From: an uncultured Eubacteriales bacterium | GTDB taxonomy: Bacteria; Bacillota; Clostridia; Oscillospirales; UBA644 | Length of the DNA stretch: 43,007 nt | NCBI GenBank assembly: GCA_959604355.1 | Contig: CAUHAO010000014.1 | Coordinates: 1-43,007, forward strand | Direction of reading: 5' to 3' | Shown: piece by piece, positions 25,941-34,210 of the stretch | Layout: every line of letters starts with the position of its first letter | Numbering within the stretch: the stretch's first letter is position 1 | Translations under genes and position numbers: made by a program | The notes under the pieces: model-generated | Databases searched by the model: none | What the model saw: the letters and a program-made list of their open reading frames with translations, nothing else | What the model was told of the DNA's origin: nothing

Positions 25941-27683
25941 ATGCTCAAAAGGCTTATAAAATGCATAAGAGAGTATAAGCTGCCGACAATCCTGACGTTC
26001 GTGTTTATTATATGTGAAGCGATAATAGAAACATTTATCCCGTTCATAACAGCGAATCTTATCAACGTCATCAAAGACGGAGCGGAGCTTTCACAGATCC
26101 TTACGACGGGGCTGCTGCTCATGGTTCTGGCTATTCTGTCTCTTTCCTGCGGCGGAATCGCGGGATTTACATCCGCCAAAGCATCCGCAGGTTTCGCGAA
26201 AAACCTGCGCCATGATATTTTTTATAAGATACAGACGTATTCTTTTGAAAATATCGACAAGTTTTCAGCAACGTCTCTTGTTACGCGTATGACGACCGAC
26301 GTGTCCAACGTGCAGATGTCGTTCATGATGATAATAAGAATTGCTATAAGAGCGCCTCTCATGCTCATTTTCTCCATCATTATGGCTTTTTATATGGGCG
26401 GAGCTCTCGCGTTATCTTTTGTTGTCATAATCCCCGTACTCATTCTGGGACTTCTGCTTATTGCCCGCAAGGCAATGCCCGCATTCAGAGCGGTATTCAA
26501 AAAATACGATAATCTTAACGAATCCATTGAAGAGAACGTGCGTGCAATGCGCGTTGTCAAAGGCTTCTCACGCGAGGAACATGAGAAGAAAAAGTTCGCT
26601 CGCGCGGCGGAGAATATCCGAGGAGATTTTACCCGTGCGGAACGCATAGTGGCACTCAACTCGCCTCTTATGCAGATCTGCACCTATTTCAACATGGTAT
26701 TCGTGCTGCTTGTCGGCTCCCGCCTCATCGTTACAAGCGGCGGCTCGATAATCGATGTCGGACAGATGTCCGCCATGCTTACATACGGTATACAGATACT
26801 CATGCAGCTTATGATGCTGTCGATGATATATGTCATGCTTACGATGTCGAGTGAATCGATGAAGCGTATAATCGAAGTGCTTGACGAGGAGTCTACGCTC
26901 ACGAATCCCGAGAGCCCCGTTACGGAAGTCGCTTCGGGTGCGATAGACTTTGATAATGTAAGCTTTAAATATTCTGAAAAAGCGGAGAGATTTGCGCTTG
27001 AAAATATCAACCTTCATATCAAATCCGGTATGACAGTCGGTGTCCTCGGCGGCACGGGTTCAAGTAAATCTACGCTTGTGCAGCTCATACCCCGTCTTTA
27101 TGACGTGACGGACGGATGCGTCAGAGTTGGCGGAATTGACGTAAAAGATTACGATATTGAGACGCTGCGCGGCTCAGTCGCGATGGTGCTGCAGAAAAAT
27201 TTGCTTTTCTCCGGCACGATAAACGAAAATCTGCGCTGGGGCAACGAGAACGCGACCCAGGAAGAGATAATTGAGGCGTGCACCCTCGCTCAGGCAGACG
27301 GGTTTATCCGTACACTTCCCGAGGGCTATCAGACGCATATCGAGCAGGGCGGCACGAACGTCTCGGGCGGACAGAAACAGCGTCTCTGCATAGCCAGAGC
27401 GTTGCTCAAAAAGCCCAAGATACTTATTCTTGATGACTCGACGAGCGCCGTCGATACAAAGACTGACGCGCTCATCCGCGAGGGATTCAAGAAGTATATT
27501 TCCGAAACAACGAAGATCATCATTGCTCAGCGTGTCGCGTCTGTAATGGATGCAGATCTGATAATCGTCATGGAAAACGGAAGTGTTTCCGCAATGGGTA
27601 AACATGATGACCTTATGCAAAACAGCGATATTTATCGCGAGATATACAATCAGCAGATGAACGGAGGTGCAGACGATGAGTAA
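25941..27683 (+). CDS. Heterodimeric ABC exporter, subunit with degenerate ATP site
   Basis: 580 aa: six membrane segments in residues 15-300, then a nucleotide-binding domain. Walker A is GGTGSSKST (370-378) and the signature is VSGGQ (474-478, canonical). Walker B ends in D498-D499 where the catalytic Glu should be, and the switch residue is Q530 (IIIAQR) instead of His. These two changes define the non-catalytic site of asymmetric exporters of the BmrC/TM287 kind. The partner is encoded next with an 8-nt overlap. The substrate is unknown; related pairs export drugs, peptides or lipids. No regulator is adjacent, and no convincing -35/-10 pair was found between 25780 and 25940. Confidence 0.92.
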   Translation: MLKRLIKCIREYKLPTILTFVFIICEAIIETFIPFITANLINVIKDGAELSQILTTGLLLMVLAILSLSCGGIAGFTSAKASAGFAKNLRHDIFYKIQTYSFENIDKFSATSLVTRMTTDVSNVQMSFMMIIRIAIRAPLMLIFSIIMAFYMGGALALSFVVIIPVLILGLLLIARKAMPAFRAVFKKYDNLNESIEENVRAMRVVKGFSREEHEKKKFARAAENIRGDFTRAERIVALNSPLMQICTYFNMVFVLLVGSRLIVTSGGSIIDVGQMSAMLTYGIQILMQLMMLSMIYVMLTMSSESMKRIIEVLDEESTLTNPESPVTEVASGAIDFDNVSFKYSEKAERFALENINLHIKSGMTVGVLGGTGSSKSTLVQLIPRLYDVTDGCVRVGGIDVKDYDIETLRGSVAMVLQKNLLFSGTINENLRWGNENATQEEIIEACTLAQADGFIRTLPEGYQTHIEQGGTNVSGGQKQRLCIARALLKKPKILILDDSTSAVDTKTDALIREGFKKYISETTKIIIAQRVASVMDADLIIVMENGSVSAMGKHDDLMQNSDIYREIYNQQMNGGADDE

Positions 27684-29616
27684 GAAAAATGCCTCCGTGA
27701 AGCTCGGCGAGCGCAAAATAGACAAAAACGCGCTCGGCAGATTGCTGAAAATGCTGATAAAATCGTATCCGGTACTTGTCCCGGTCACCGGTATCTGCAT
27801 TGTTCTTTCTGCAATAGTTTCGGCTGCCCCCGCCTTATTCCAGCAAAAAGTCCTCGAGATAATCACGGGATATGAAGACCTCGGAAATACCGATTGGACG
27901 GCTGCGAGCAGGGAGATTGTTCCCCTGGTAATCGTGCTTATAGTTCTTTACGTGCTATCCATTGCCATGATAACGCTTTACAGTCAGTTTATGGCGTATA
28001 TCACTCAAGGATTCCTATGCAAGATGCGCTGTCGGATGTTCGACGGAATGCAGAATCTCCCCGTCAAATATTTTGACACCCACAAGCACGGCGATATAAT
28101 GAGTTACTATACAAACGATATCGATGCCCTGCGTCAGCTTGTAAGCCAGTCATTGCCGAGTTTGTTGCAATCTTCCATAATAGTTGTTTCCGTGCTTTGC
28201 ATTATGCTTTGGTTCAGCTTCTGGATGACGATTGTTGTACTTTTGGGCGTCGTTGCGATGATATTTGTCTCCGGTAAAATCGGTGGAGGCTCTGCAAAAT
28301 ACTTCGTGCGTCAGCAGAAGTCTATAGCCGGCACCGAGGGCTATATTCAGGAAATGATGAACGGTCAGAGAGTGATAAAGGTATTCTGCCATGAAGAAGA
28401 GGCCGAAGAGGACTTCGATAAGATAAACAACGAATTGTTCGAAGACAGCTTCCGTGCCAACGCGTATGCCAACGCTCTCGGCCCGATAATAATGAATATC
28501 GGCAACGTGCTTTATGTGCTTTGTGCTACCGCGGGAGGTCTGTTCCTCTTGTCCGGAATACCGAATTACAGCATCCATGCTATTTTTGCGGGGATTACAA
28601 CGCTTTCGATAGATATAATCGTTCCGTTCCTGAATATGACAAGGCAGTTTACGGGCAACGTCAACCAAGTATCCCAGCAGATAAACTCCATAGTCATGGG
28701 ACTTGCGGGGGCTCAGAGAATTTTCGACCTTATGGATGAGGATTCCGAAGTGGACGATGGGTATGTTACGCTTGTCAATGCGAATATCGCCGAAGACGGA
28801 ACAATAACCGAGACCGAAGAGCGTACGGGGCATTGGGCATGGAAGCATCCGCACAGCGACGGAACGTTGACGTATACCGAGCTTAAAGGTGACGTACGCT
28901 TGCTCAATGTCGATTTTGAATACGAACCACAGCATCCGATCTTACACGATATCTCCGTTTATGCGGAGCCCGGGCAAAAAGTCGCGTTCGTCGGCGCTAC
29001 CGGTGCGGGCAAAACGACTATCACGAATCTCATCAACAGATTTTACGATATTGCCGACGGAAAGATCCGCTATGACGGCATAAACATCAATAAAATAAAG
29101 AAATCCGACCTTCGCCGCTCTCTCGGTATAGTCTTGCAGGATACAAATCTCTTTACGGGCACCGTTATGGATAATATCCGTTACGGCAGACTTGAAGCAA
29201 CCGATGAGGAGTGTCGCATCGCGGCGCGTCTCGTAGGCGCGGATGACTTTATCACGAGACTTCCCGACAGCTATAACACTCTGCTTATGAACAACGGTGC
29301 AAACCTGTCTCAGGGACAGCGCCAGCTCATCGCAATAGCACGCGCGGCCGTTGCAGACCCGCCTGTTATGATACTTGACGAGGCAACGTCTTCCATAGAT
29401 ACTCATACTGAGGCGATAGTTCAGCGCGGCATGGATAAACTGATGGAGGGCAGAACGGTGTTCGTTATCGCCCACAGACTGTCAACGGTCATGAATTCGG
29501 ACGTTATAATGGTCCTTGACCACGGCAGAATAATCGAGCGCGGAAACCATGAAAAACTGCTGGCGGAAAAAGGAACATACTACCAGCTTTATACAGGCGC
29601 TTTCGAGCTTGAATAA
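27676..29616 (+). CDS. Heterodimeric ABC exporter, subunit with catalytic ATP site
   Basis: 646 aa from ATG 27676, with GGAGG 8 nt upstream; GTG 27667 would leave no ribosome site. Six membrane segments, a family-typical insert of about 45 residues (360-405, with GHWAWKHPH), then the nucleotide-binding domain: Walker A GATGAGKTT (440-448), Walker B ILDEATSS with catalytic E569, and H600 in IAHRLSTV. Its signature is LSQGQ (544-548) instead of LSGGQ. This complements the first subunit exactly: the degenerate Walker B of one faces the degenerate signature of the other, leaving one competent ATP site. A terminator follows. Confidence 0.93.
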   Translation: MSKKNASVKLGERKIDKNALGRLLKMLIKSYPVLVPVTGICIVLSAIVSAAPALFQQKVLEIITGYEDLGNTDWTAASREIVPLVIVLIVLYVLSIAMITLYSQFMAYITQGFLCKMRCRMFDGMQNLPVKYFDTHKHGDIMSYYTNDIDALRQLVSQSLPSLLQSSIIVVSVLCIMLWFSFWMTIVVLLGVVAMIFVSGKIGGGSAKYFVRQQKSIAGTEGYIQEMMNGQRVIKVFCHEEEAEEDFDKINNELFEDSFRANAYANALGPIIMNIGNVLYVLCATAGGLFLLSGIPNYSIHAIFAGITTLSIDIIVPFLNMTRQFTGNVNQVSQQINSIVMGLAGAQRIFDLMDEDSEVDDGYVTLVNANIAEDGTITETEERTGHWAWKHPHSDGTLTYTELKGDVRLLNVDFEYEPQHPILHDISVYAEPGQKVAFVGATGAGKTTITNLINRFYDIADGKIRYDGININKIKKSDLRRSLGIVLQDTNLFTGTVMDNIRYGRLEATDEECRIAARLVGADDFITRLPDSYNTLLMNNGANLSQGQRQLIAIARAAVADPPVMILDEATSSIDTHTEAIVQRGMDKLMEGRTVFVIAHRLSTVMNSDVIMVLDHGRIIERGNHEKLLAEKGTYYQLYTGAFELE

Positions 29617-29630
29617 AAAAACATATTGAA

Positions 29631-29672
29631 ACCCCTGTCGCGAGAGCCCCTCCCGGCAGGGGTGTGTTTTTT
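29631..29672 (+). terminator. Terminator of the ABC exporter operon
   Basis: ACCCCTGTCG (29631-29640) pairs over all 10 bases, with one G-U, with 29654-29663. The loop is 13 nt, and TGTGTTTTTT follows. Confidence 0.88.
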
Positions 29673-29710
29673 GGAAAAGCAAAAAAATTGCAAAAAAAAT
29701 ACCTAAAGTC

Positions 29711-29739
29711 TTGACAACATTAAGGAATTGTTATATAAT
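29711..29739 (+). promoter_or_regulatory. Promoter of the phenylacetate-CoA ligase/ACT operon
   Basis: TTGACA (29711-29716), 17-bp spacer, TATAAT (29734-29739): perfect consensus. Transcription should start near 29746, giving a leader of about 190 nt before the first large gene. Confidence 0.88.
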
Positions 29740-29774
29740 TTGAACAATATTTCAATGAAAGGCTCGGTACAGCG

Positions 29775-29840
29775 ATGTTTAACTCCTTCTTTTTCTTTAT
29801 GAACGCGATGGATAGATATGTTGTACTCGGCCGGAATTGA
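29775..29840 (+). CDS. Phe-rich leader peptide (21 codons), putative attenuator sensor
   Basis: ATG 29775 to TGA 29838-29840. The peptide begins MFNSFFFFMNAM: Phe at positions 2 and 5-8, five in the first eight residues, resembling the leaders of enterobacterial pheA and pheST. It lies about 29 nt after the predicted transcription start and ends 20 nt before a terminator-like hairpin. The weak point is the ribosome site: GAAAGG ends 12 nt before the ATG, a long spacing. A pyrimidine-rich tract could give Phe codons by chance, so the call rests on the combination with the hairpins and the downstream gene. Confidence 0.5.
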   Translation: MFNSFFFFMNAMDRYVVLGRN

Positions 29841-29899
29841 AGCTTAATGTACAAACAGTTTATCCACCGCTTACTTTGCTGCAGGCGGTGGATATTTCT
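29805..29899 (+). promoter_or_regulatory. Putative transcription attenuator: terminator hairpin and competing antiterminator
   Basis: TATCCACCGC (29861-29870) forms a perfect 10-bp stem with 29885-29894, followed by TTTCTT: the terminator form. The same arm can instead pair with GCGATGGATA (29805-29814) inside the leader reading frame at 9 of 10 positions, extended by a G-U and an A-U pair: the antiterminator form. Phe codons 5-8 end at 29798, so a ribosome stalled there would leave 29805-29814 free. A ribosome that reaches the stop at 29840 would separate the two antiterminator arms and favour termination. Confidence 0.55.
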
Positions 29900-29935
29900 T
29901 AGAAAGAATTTTAATGATTTTATCGGAGATAGGAA

Positions 29936-31237
29936 ATGGAGCGTTATTACAACAAAGAAATTGAAACAATGGAACGCGAAAAACTGCGTGAACTTCAAAG
30001 CGAACGTCTTGTTGCACAGGTGAAGCATGTTTACGAGAACGTCCCGTATTACCGCGAAAAGATGAAACAAAAGGGTGTTACGCCGGATGACATACACGGT
30101 GTGGAGGATCTTCCCAAATTACCGTTCCTGACAAAGAACGACCTTCGGGACGCCTATCCTTACGGTATGCTTGCTGTTCCGCTCAAGGACTGCGTGAGAA
30201 TACAGTCCACCTCGGGCACGACCGGCAAAAGAGTAGTTGCGTTCTATACCCAGAAAGATGTAGATATGTGGGAAGAATGTTGTGCCCGTGCGATAACCGC
30301 TGCAGGCGGCACCGATGAGGATGTTTGTCAGGTCTGCTACGGCTACGGACTTTTTACCGGCGGTCCGGGTCTCAACGGCGGATCTCATAAGGTTGGATGT
30401 CTGACTCTGCCCATGTCCTCAGGAAATACCGAACGGCAGCTGCAATTCATGTGTGACCTTCATTCTACTATACTTTGCTGCACGCCGTCTTATGCCGCTT
30501 ATCTTGCCGAAACAGCCATTGAAACGGGTGTACGCGATCAGCTTTGTCTTAAAGCCGGCATTTTCGGCGCTGAGGCGTGGACTGAGGAAATGCGCCACGA
30601 TATAGAGAACAAGCTCGGGATCAAGGCATACGATATATACGGGCTGACGGAGCTCAGCGGCCCCGGCGTCTCATTTGAATGCAGTGCGCAGGCGGGTATG
30701 CATATAAACGAGGATAATTTCATTGCGGAGATTATAGATCCCGTTACGGAGGAAGTCCTGCCTTACGGCGAAAAAGGCGAACTCGTATTCACCGCCATAA
30801 ATAAGGAAGCGTTCCCGATGATACGCTATCGTACGCGTGATATCTGCGTGCTCAACGCAGAGCCCTGCTCTTGCGGCAGAACGCATATACGCATGTCCAA
30901 GCCGTTGGGCAGAAGCGATGATATGCTCATAATCCGAGGCGTCAACGTGTTCCCCTCTCAGATAGAAACAGTTCTTATAAATAAAGGTTTCCCCGCAAAT
31001 TACAGGATAATTGTCGACCGTGTCAATAACAGTGATACGCTCGATGTCGATGTTGAAATGACCGCAGATATGTTCAGCGACTCCGTTACGGAGATAAGCA
31101 AACGGGAAAAGGAACTTGTCGGAGACCTCAAGGCCATGCTCGGAATAATGGCAAAAGTGCATCTTGTCGCGCCGAAGACCATTGAGCGCAGTGAAGGCAA
31201 AGCCGTGCGCGTAATTGATAAACGTAAACTTTATTAA
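29936..31237 (+). CDS. Phenylacetate-CoA ligase family enzyme (AMP-forming arylacetate-CoA ligase)
   Basis: 433 aa, the PaaK length. The adenylate-forming motifs are STSGTTGKR (91-99), AYDIYGLTELSGPG (about 225-238), RYRTRDICVL and GRSDDMLIIRGVNVFPSQIE (about 325-344), followed by the PaaK-type C-terminal domain. It activates an arylacetate (phenylacetate or indoleacetate) to its CoA thioester via an acyl-AMP. In anaerobes the product can be reductively carboxylated by indolepyruvate ferredoxin oxidoreductase to make aromatic amino acids; that oxidoreductase is not in this window. The ACT gene follows by 17 nt. The leader upstream suggests induction on phenylalanine shortage. Confidence 0.93.
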   Translation: MERYYNKEIETMEREKLRELQSERLVAQVKHVYENVPYYREKMKQKGVTPDDIHGVEDLPKLPFLTKNDLRDAYPYGMLAVPLKDCVRIQSTSGTTGKRVVAFYTQKDVDMWEECCARAITAAGGTDEDVCQVCYGYGLFTGGPGLNGGSHKVGCLTLPMSSGNTERQLQFMCDLHSTILCCTPSYAAYLAETAIETGVRDQLCLKAGIFGAEAWTEEMRHDIENKLGIKAYDIYGLTELSGPGVSFECSAQAGMHINEDNFIAEIIDPVTEEVLPYGEKGELVFTAINKEAFPMIRYRTRDICVLNAEPCSCGRTHIRMSKPLGRSDDMLIIRGVNVFPSQIETVLINKGFPANYRIIVDRVNNSDTLDVDVEMTADMFSDSVTEISKREKELVGDLKAMLGIMAKVHLVAPKTIERSEGKAVRVIDKRKLY

Positions 31238-31254
31238 CGCAGGAGGGCTTTATT

Positions 31255-31662
31255 ATGATAGTGAATCAGATTTCGGTTTTTCTCGAGAACAAGGCGGGAC
31301 AGCTCGCGGACTTTGTGCAGTTGATGGCAAAAAACAATATCGACCTCAAAGCGCTTTCCATCGCTGAGTCACAGGATTACGGAGTGTTGCGTATAATCGT
31401 CGACGATCCCGACGGTGTTGCTGCGCTTTTGCGTGAAAATTCATGGACATTTACCGTCACCCCCGTTCTTGCGATAATGGTACCCGACGAACCCGGCAGC
31501 TTGACACACATCCTCGCGATCCTTGCCGAAAACGGCATAAGCCTTGCGTACACATATGCGTTTTTCTCCCGCAAGCAGGGCAATGCGTTCATCATTCTGC
31601 GCGTTGATGACAACGCAAAAGCTTCGAAGATCCTTTTCGACGCGAACATTGCGCTGGACTGA
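31255..31662 (+). CDS. Tandem ACT-domain protein
   Basis: 135 aa with two ACT domains and nothing else. The first starts VNQISVFLENKAGQLADFVQ (3-22), the second VLAIMVPDEPGSLTHILAIL (about 71-90); each has the ligand-binding turn, KAGQL or EPGSL. AGGAGGG lies 8 nt before ATG 31255. Proteins of this type regularly accompany arylacetate-CoA ligases in Clostridia and are thought to sense an amino acid. Here phenylalanine or another aromatic amino acid is the natural guess (inference). It could modulate the ligase allosterically. Confidence 0.92.
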   Translation: MIVNQISVFLENKAGQLADFVQLMAKNNIDLKALSIAESQDYGVLRIIVDDPDGVAALLRENSWTFTVTPVLAIMVPDEPGSLTHILAILAENGISLAYTYAFFSRKQGNAFIILRVDDNAKASKILFDANIALD

Positions 31663-31725
31663 TAAAATCAAAGGTTTTCCTGATACTGAGTCCTCGCTAA
31701 GCAGTTTTTATATCAAAACAAAATC

Positions 31726-31758
31726 ACCGGCTGAGAAGAGAAATTTCTCTCAGCCGGT
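31726..31758. terminator. Bidirectional terminator between convergent genes
   Basis: ACCGGCTGAG (31726-31735) pairs with CTCAGCCGGT, with further pairing towards the loop around a 2-nt bulge. The T-run is weak on the plus strand but better on the minus strand (TGATTTTGTTTTG). It lies between the ACT gene and the convergent vanY-like gene; the rest of 31663-31933 shows no gene. Confidence 0.75.
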
Positions 31759-31933
31759 TTCTGTATTCTGAAGTCGTTAATGGTTTGCAAAACCTGATAC
31801 TCCGTATATATGTACGGCATATCACGTTCCCGAAAATTTCAGCTTATCCTTGTTTTTTCGTAACAGAGGTGGACTTTGCATGCCGAAAAGGCGCTGTAAA
31901 TACGTTCTTATCAGGTTGTTGTAAACTGTTTGT

Positions 31934-32962
31934 TCAATACTTGCATGTGACGATAAATCCGTCGACATTGTTGCCCTGTACGGTGTAGCTTTCACAGGCA
32001 AGAGGAATGTAGATGAGCGTTGCGGGCTCTTCCTGCGAGACGGGAACGAAATATATCTCATATTCGGCGCCGTCAAACGCGGTGAAGAGAAGATGTTCGT
32101 CCTCAAATTTATATTGCTTTATCCAGTCGATGTATTCTTCCCAGCATAGGTCATTTTTCGTTGATATCTCAGCGTGGGGCGCGCCTGTATAACGGAAATG
32201 CCACGGCTCGTAGCCTATGCCCGTGATATCCGTCTTTGAGGTGGGATATCTTAAGATGATGCCGTATTTCCAGCAGTTTTCGTTTATCCAGGCGTATTCA
32301 CCTTTACCGGTATAATCTTCTCCGTGACCGGAATCTGTGTAGATCCCAAGGTCAATGGCAAAGCCTGTGTGATGCTCACTGCGACCGGGAATTGCTACCC
32401 ACTTCTTTGCCGTTTCATAGTCTGTCTGGGAAAGTTTACGGTTGAAAAGCTCGGTTTGTTTCTCAAAAGTACGGAAAGTGCTGATTATATTTACATTATG
32501 ATTTCCGGTCTTTTCGTTAAAATCACAAAGGAGTCTGTCGAGATGCGCCCAGGCTTCCGCATCACAAAGCAAATCGTCGTCACGGAATTTGTATTTTCCT
32601 TTTGAGCGGTTGTCGTATGTATTTATCAAATATTTTTCAGGTGCCGCATCCGGGAAAACATACTCATATTCTTCGTTGACGAGTATCAGGTATCCTGCGT
32701 GCAGGTCATTGTTATCAACAGCCGTAATGTCGTATTCGGGATCCGTGGGCGGCTCGGTAGGAGGATCGGTAGGGGGTTGAGTGATTGGCTGTGTTGGGCC
32801 GTCCGTAGGCCTTTCGGTGGGCTGCTGCGGAGAGGCAACAAGCGTCTTTGCTATAAAATATATACCTACTGCAAGCACAGCGATTATTAAGAGCGCCAGT
32901 ATGACCGTCATTATACGTTTACGGATAAGGCGCTGTTTTCTTTTTTTCTGTCTTTCTGTCAT
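31934..32962 (-). CDS. Membrane-anchored D-alanyl-D-alanine carboxypeptidase, VanY/M15B type
   Basis: 342 aa. One membrane anchor at 17-42 follows a basic N-terminus. Residues 45-75 are a Pro/Thr-rich spacer (TQPPTDPPTEPPTDPE) crossing the wall. The M15 zinc motifs are SEHHTGFAIDLG (H197 and D204) and YEPWHFRY (catalytic E252, zinc H255). A C-terminal extension of about 70 residues after the peptidase core is not recognised. It would trim the terminal D-Ala of peptidoglycan stem peptides outside the membrane. No van regulators are nearby, so a housekeeping wall role is more likely than glycopeptide resistance. Confidence 0.93.
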   Translation of the reverse strand: MTERQKKRKQRLIRKRIMTVILALLIIAVLAVGIYFIAKTLVASPQQPTERPTDGPTQPITQPPTDPPTEPPTDPEYDITAVDNNDLHAGYLILVNEEYEYVFPDAAPEKYLINTYDNRSKGKYKFRDDDLLCDAEAWAHLDRLLCDFNEKTGNHNVNIISTFRTFEKQTELFNRKLSQTDYETAKKWVAIPGRSEHHTGFAIDLGIYTDSGHGEDYTGKGEYAWINENCWKYGIILRYPTSKTDITGIGYEPWHFRYTGAPHAEISTKNDLCWEEYIDWIKQYKFEDEHLLFTAFDGAEYEIYFVPVSQEEPATLIYIPLACESYTVQGNNVDGFIVTCKY

Positions 32963-33012
32963 AATGCTTCCCTCGTCAGATGTTAAGGACGAAAACCATC
33001 CATTATATGTTG

Positions 33013-33041
33013 ATTATAACATATTTTTATGTCTATTTCAA
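33013..33041 (-). promoter_or_regulatory. Promoter of the VanY-like gene
   Basis: Minus strand: TTGAAA (33036-33041), 17-bp spacer, TATAAT (33013-33018), about 50 bp before the ATG at 32962. Confidence 0.75.
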
Positions 33042-33103
33042 TATCAAAATATGTATGGAGATGTAAAAATATGATATTTTATTGTGAAATCACGGTGCGG
33101 GGC

Positions 33104-33132
33104 TTGTAAAAAAGTGAAAAAGGTGATATAAT
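33104..33132 (+). promoter_or_regulatory. Promoter of the membrane-protein/ruvAB gene string
   Basis: TTGTAA (33104-33109), 17-bp spacer, TATAAT (33127-33132) with an extended -10 (TGA before it). It is divergent from the vanY promoter. No other promoter is obvious before ruvB, so all six genes may share it. Confidence 0.7.
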
Positions 33133-33181
33133 TAATACGAATATACTTTTATTAATGCCGAAATGTTTCAAAGGAAGACAA

Positions 33182-33772
33182 ATGGGAAATAAAGTTAAAG
33201 TTTTTTTGGGGGAACTTACACCCAAGCTCAAAGCCGCTGTTCCGTTGATCTCCGACCCCGCAAAGTTTTACGGGACTGAGGGCTCCGACGCGTGGCTTGC
33301 TACTCTTGCTTTGCCTGCTTTGGCATTCCTGTTTTTCTCTTTGCAGGTAGGGGCGTGCAAAGCATCGTATATCCCTACAATGAGTACAATGCGTGTACTT
33401 CTTATCGCCCTTATAGGCGTCATCGTCGGACCGGCGGAGACCGTCGTTTCGGCGTACGGGCTTAAACTTTTTGATCGCTGGGTAAGAGGCAACGAAAACG
33501 AGCTGAATTTCGCGGCCCTCGTTTCATGCGTCAATATGACGTATGTTTTTTCGTGCGCGGTCGGATTTGTCGTAATGATTTGTCAATTTATTTTCGGCGG
33601 CTCGGCGGTTCTTATCGGCGGTCTTACGGCGCTGTTTATACAGACGGCGATGTTTTCGAGGCTCACCGTTTCCATGACCCGTGAACGCAGCTGGAAAACG
33701 GCGCTGGCGGTGTTTATTCAGGGGATGCTGACAGTTATCGCCGCAAGCGTGATATTCAGCATCAACGTATAA
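33182..33772 (+). CDS. Unrecognised Yip1-like polytopic membrane protein
   Basis: 196 aa from ATG 33182, with AAAGGAAG upstream; an upstream ATG (33155) precedes that ribosome site. A soluble N-terminus of about 35 residues (VFLGELTPKLKAAVPLISDP) leads into four or five hydrophobic segments spread over residues 40-196, with RWVRGNENELNF as the main polar loop. The shape recalls the Yip1 family, but no motif proves it. It is the first gene of a string of four unknown proteins; the next gene starts after a 12-nt gap with AGGAGG. Confidence 0.65.
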   Translation: MGNKVKVFLGELTPKLKAAVPLISDPAKFYGTEGSDAWLATLALPALAFLFFSLQVGACKASYIPTMSTMRVLLIALIGVIVGPAETVVSAYGLKLFDRWVRGNENELNFAALVSCVNMTYVFSCAVGFVVMICQFIFGGSAVLIGGLTALFIQTAMFSRLTVSMTRERSWKTALAVFIQGMLTVIAASVIFSINV

Positions 33773-33784
33773 GGAGGAAAGGTG

Positions 33785-34210
33785 ATGAAGATAGGAAAAA
33801 ATTCACTTATAGGCCTACTTTCGTTGTTTGTTTTCTTCCTTTTCGCGGCGCTTTCCGTTCGCGGGAATCCCGTAAGATGCGTTGTTTTCGTTGTAATATA
33901 TCTGGTGCTGTTCGTGCTTATGTTCAAGCTTCTTGACCGTTTTCTCGGACGCATCGTTACAAAAAGCAAGGATTTCTGGCTTATGCTTGCGCCGTTCGCG
34001 CTGATGCTGATATTCTCCCGCCTTATTTTCGGGTGGGATATCCTTTTCGCGTTCTCAACGGCGGGCTTCATATCCGTTGCGGTCGATTGCGTCAGCCGTC
34101 TTATTCAGAAAAAAGCAGGGATAAAAGCCGTACTTTGCGTATCCGCCGCTGTTTTTGCCAGCGTTGCGGTCTTTACCGTCGCGGCGGTAATAGGAGGTTC
34201 GATAATATGA
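33785..34210 (+). CDS. Unrecognised small membrane protein
   Basis: 141 aa from ATG 33785; AGGAGG (33772-33777) is 7 nt upstream, better placed than for GTG 33782. Four hydrophobic stretches (about 8-24, 32-50, 63-85 and 110-138) are joined by short basic loops. No family recognised. Its stop overlaps the next start by 4 nt (ATGA), so the two products are probably made together and may form a complex. Confidence 0.65.
   Translation: MKIGKNSLIGLLSLFVFFLFAALSVRGNPVRCVVFVVIYLVLFVLMFKLLDRFLGRIVTKSKDFWLMLAPFALMLIFSRLIFGWDILFAFSTAGFISVAVDCVSRLIQKKAGIKAVLCVSAAVFASVAVFTVAAVIGGSII

Noticed and set aside
29755..29802. Alternative 15-codon leader frame starting MKGSVQRC
   Set aside because: Starts about 9 nt after the predicted transcription start with no ribosome site, and has no amino acid bias related to the downstream genes.
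31934..32962. Glycopeptide-resistance cassette
   Set aside because: Only a VanY-type peptidase is present; there is no vanHAX or vanRS-like pair nearby, so it is an ordinary wall enzyme.
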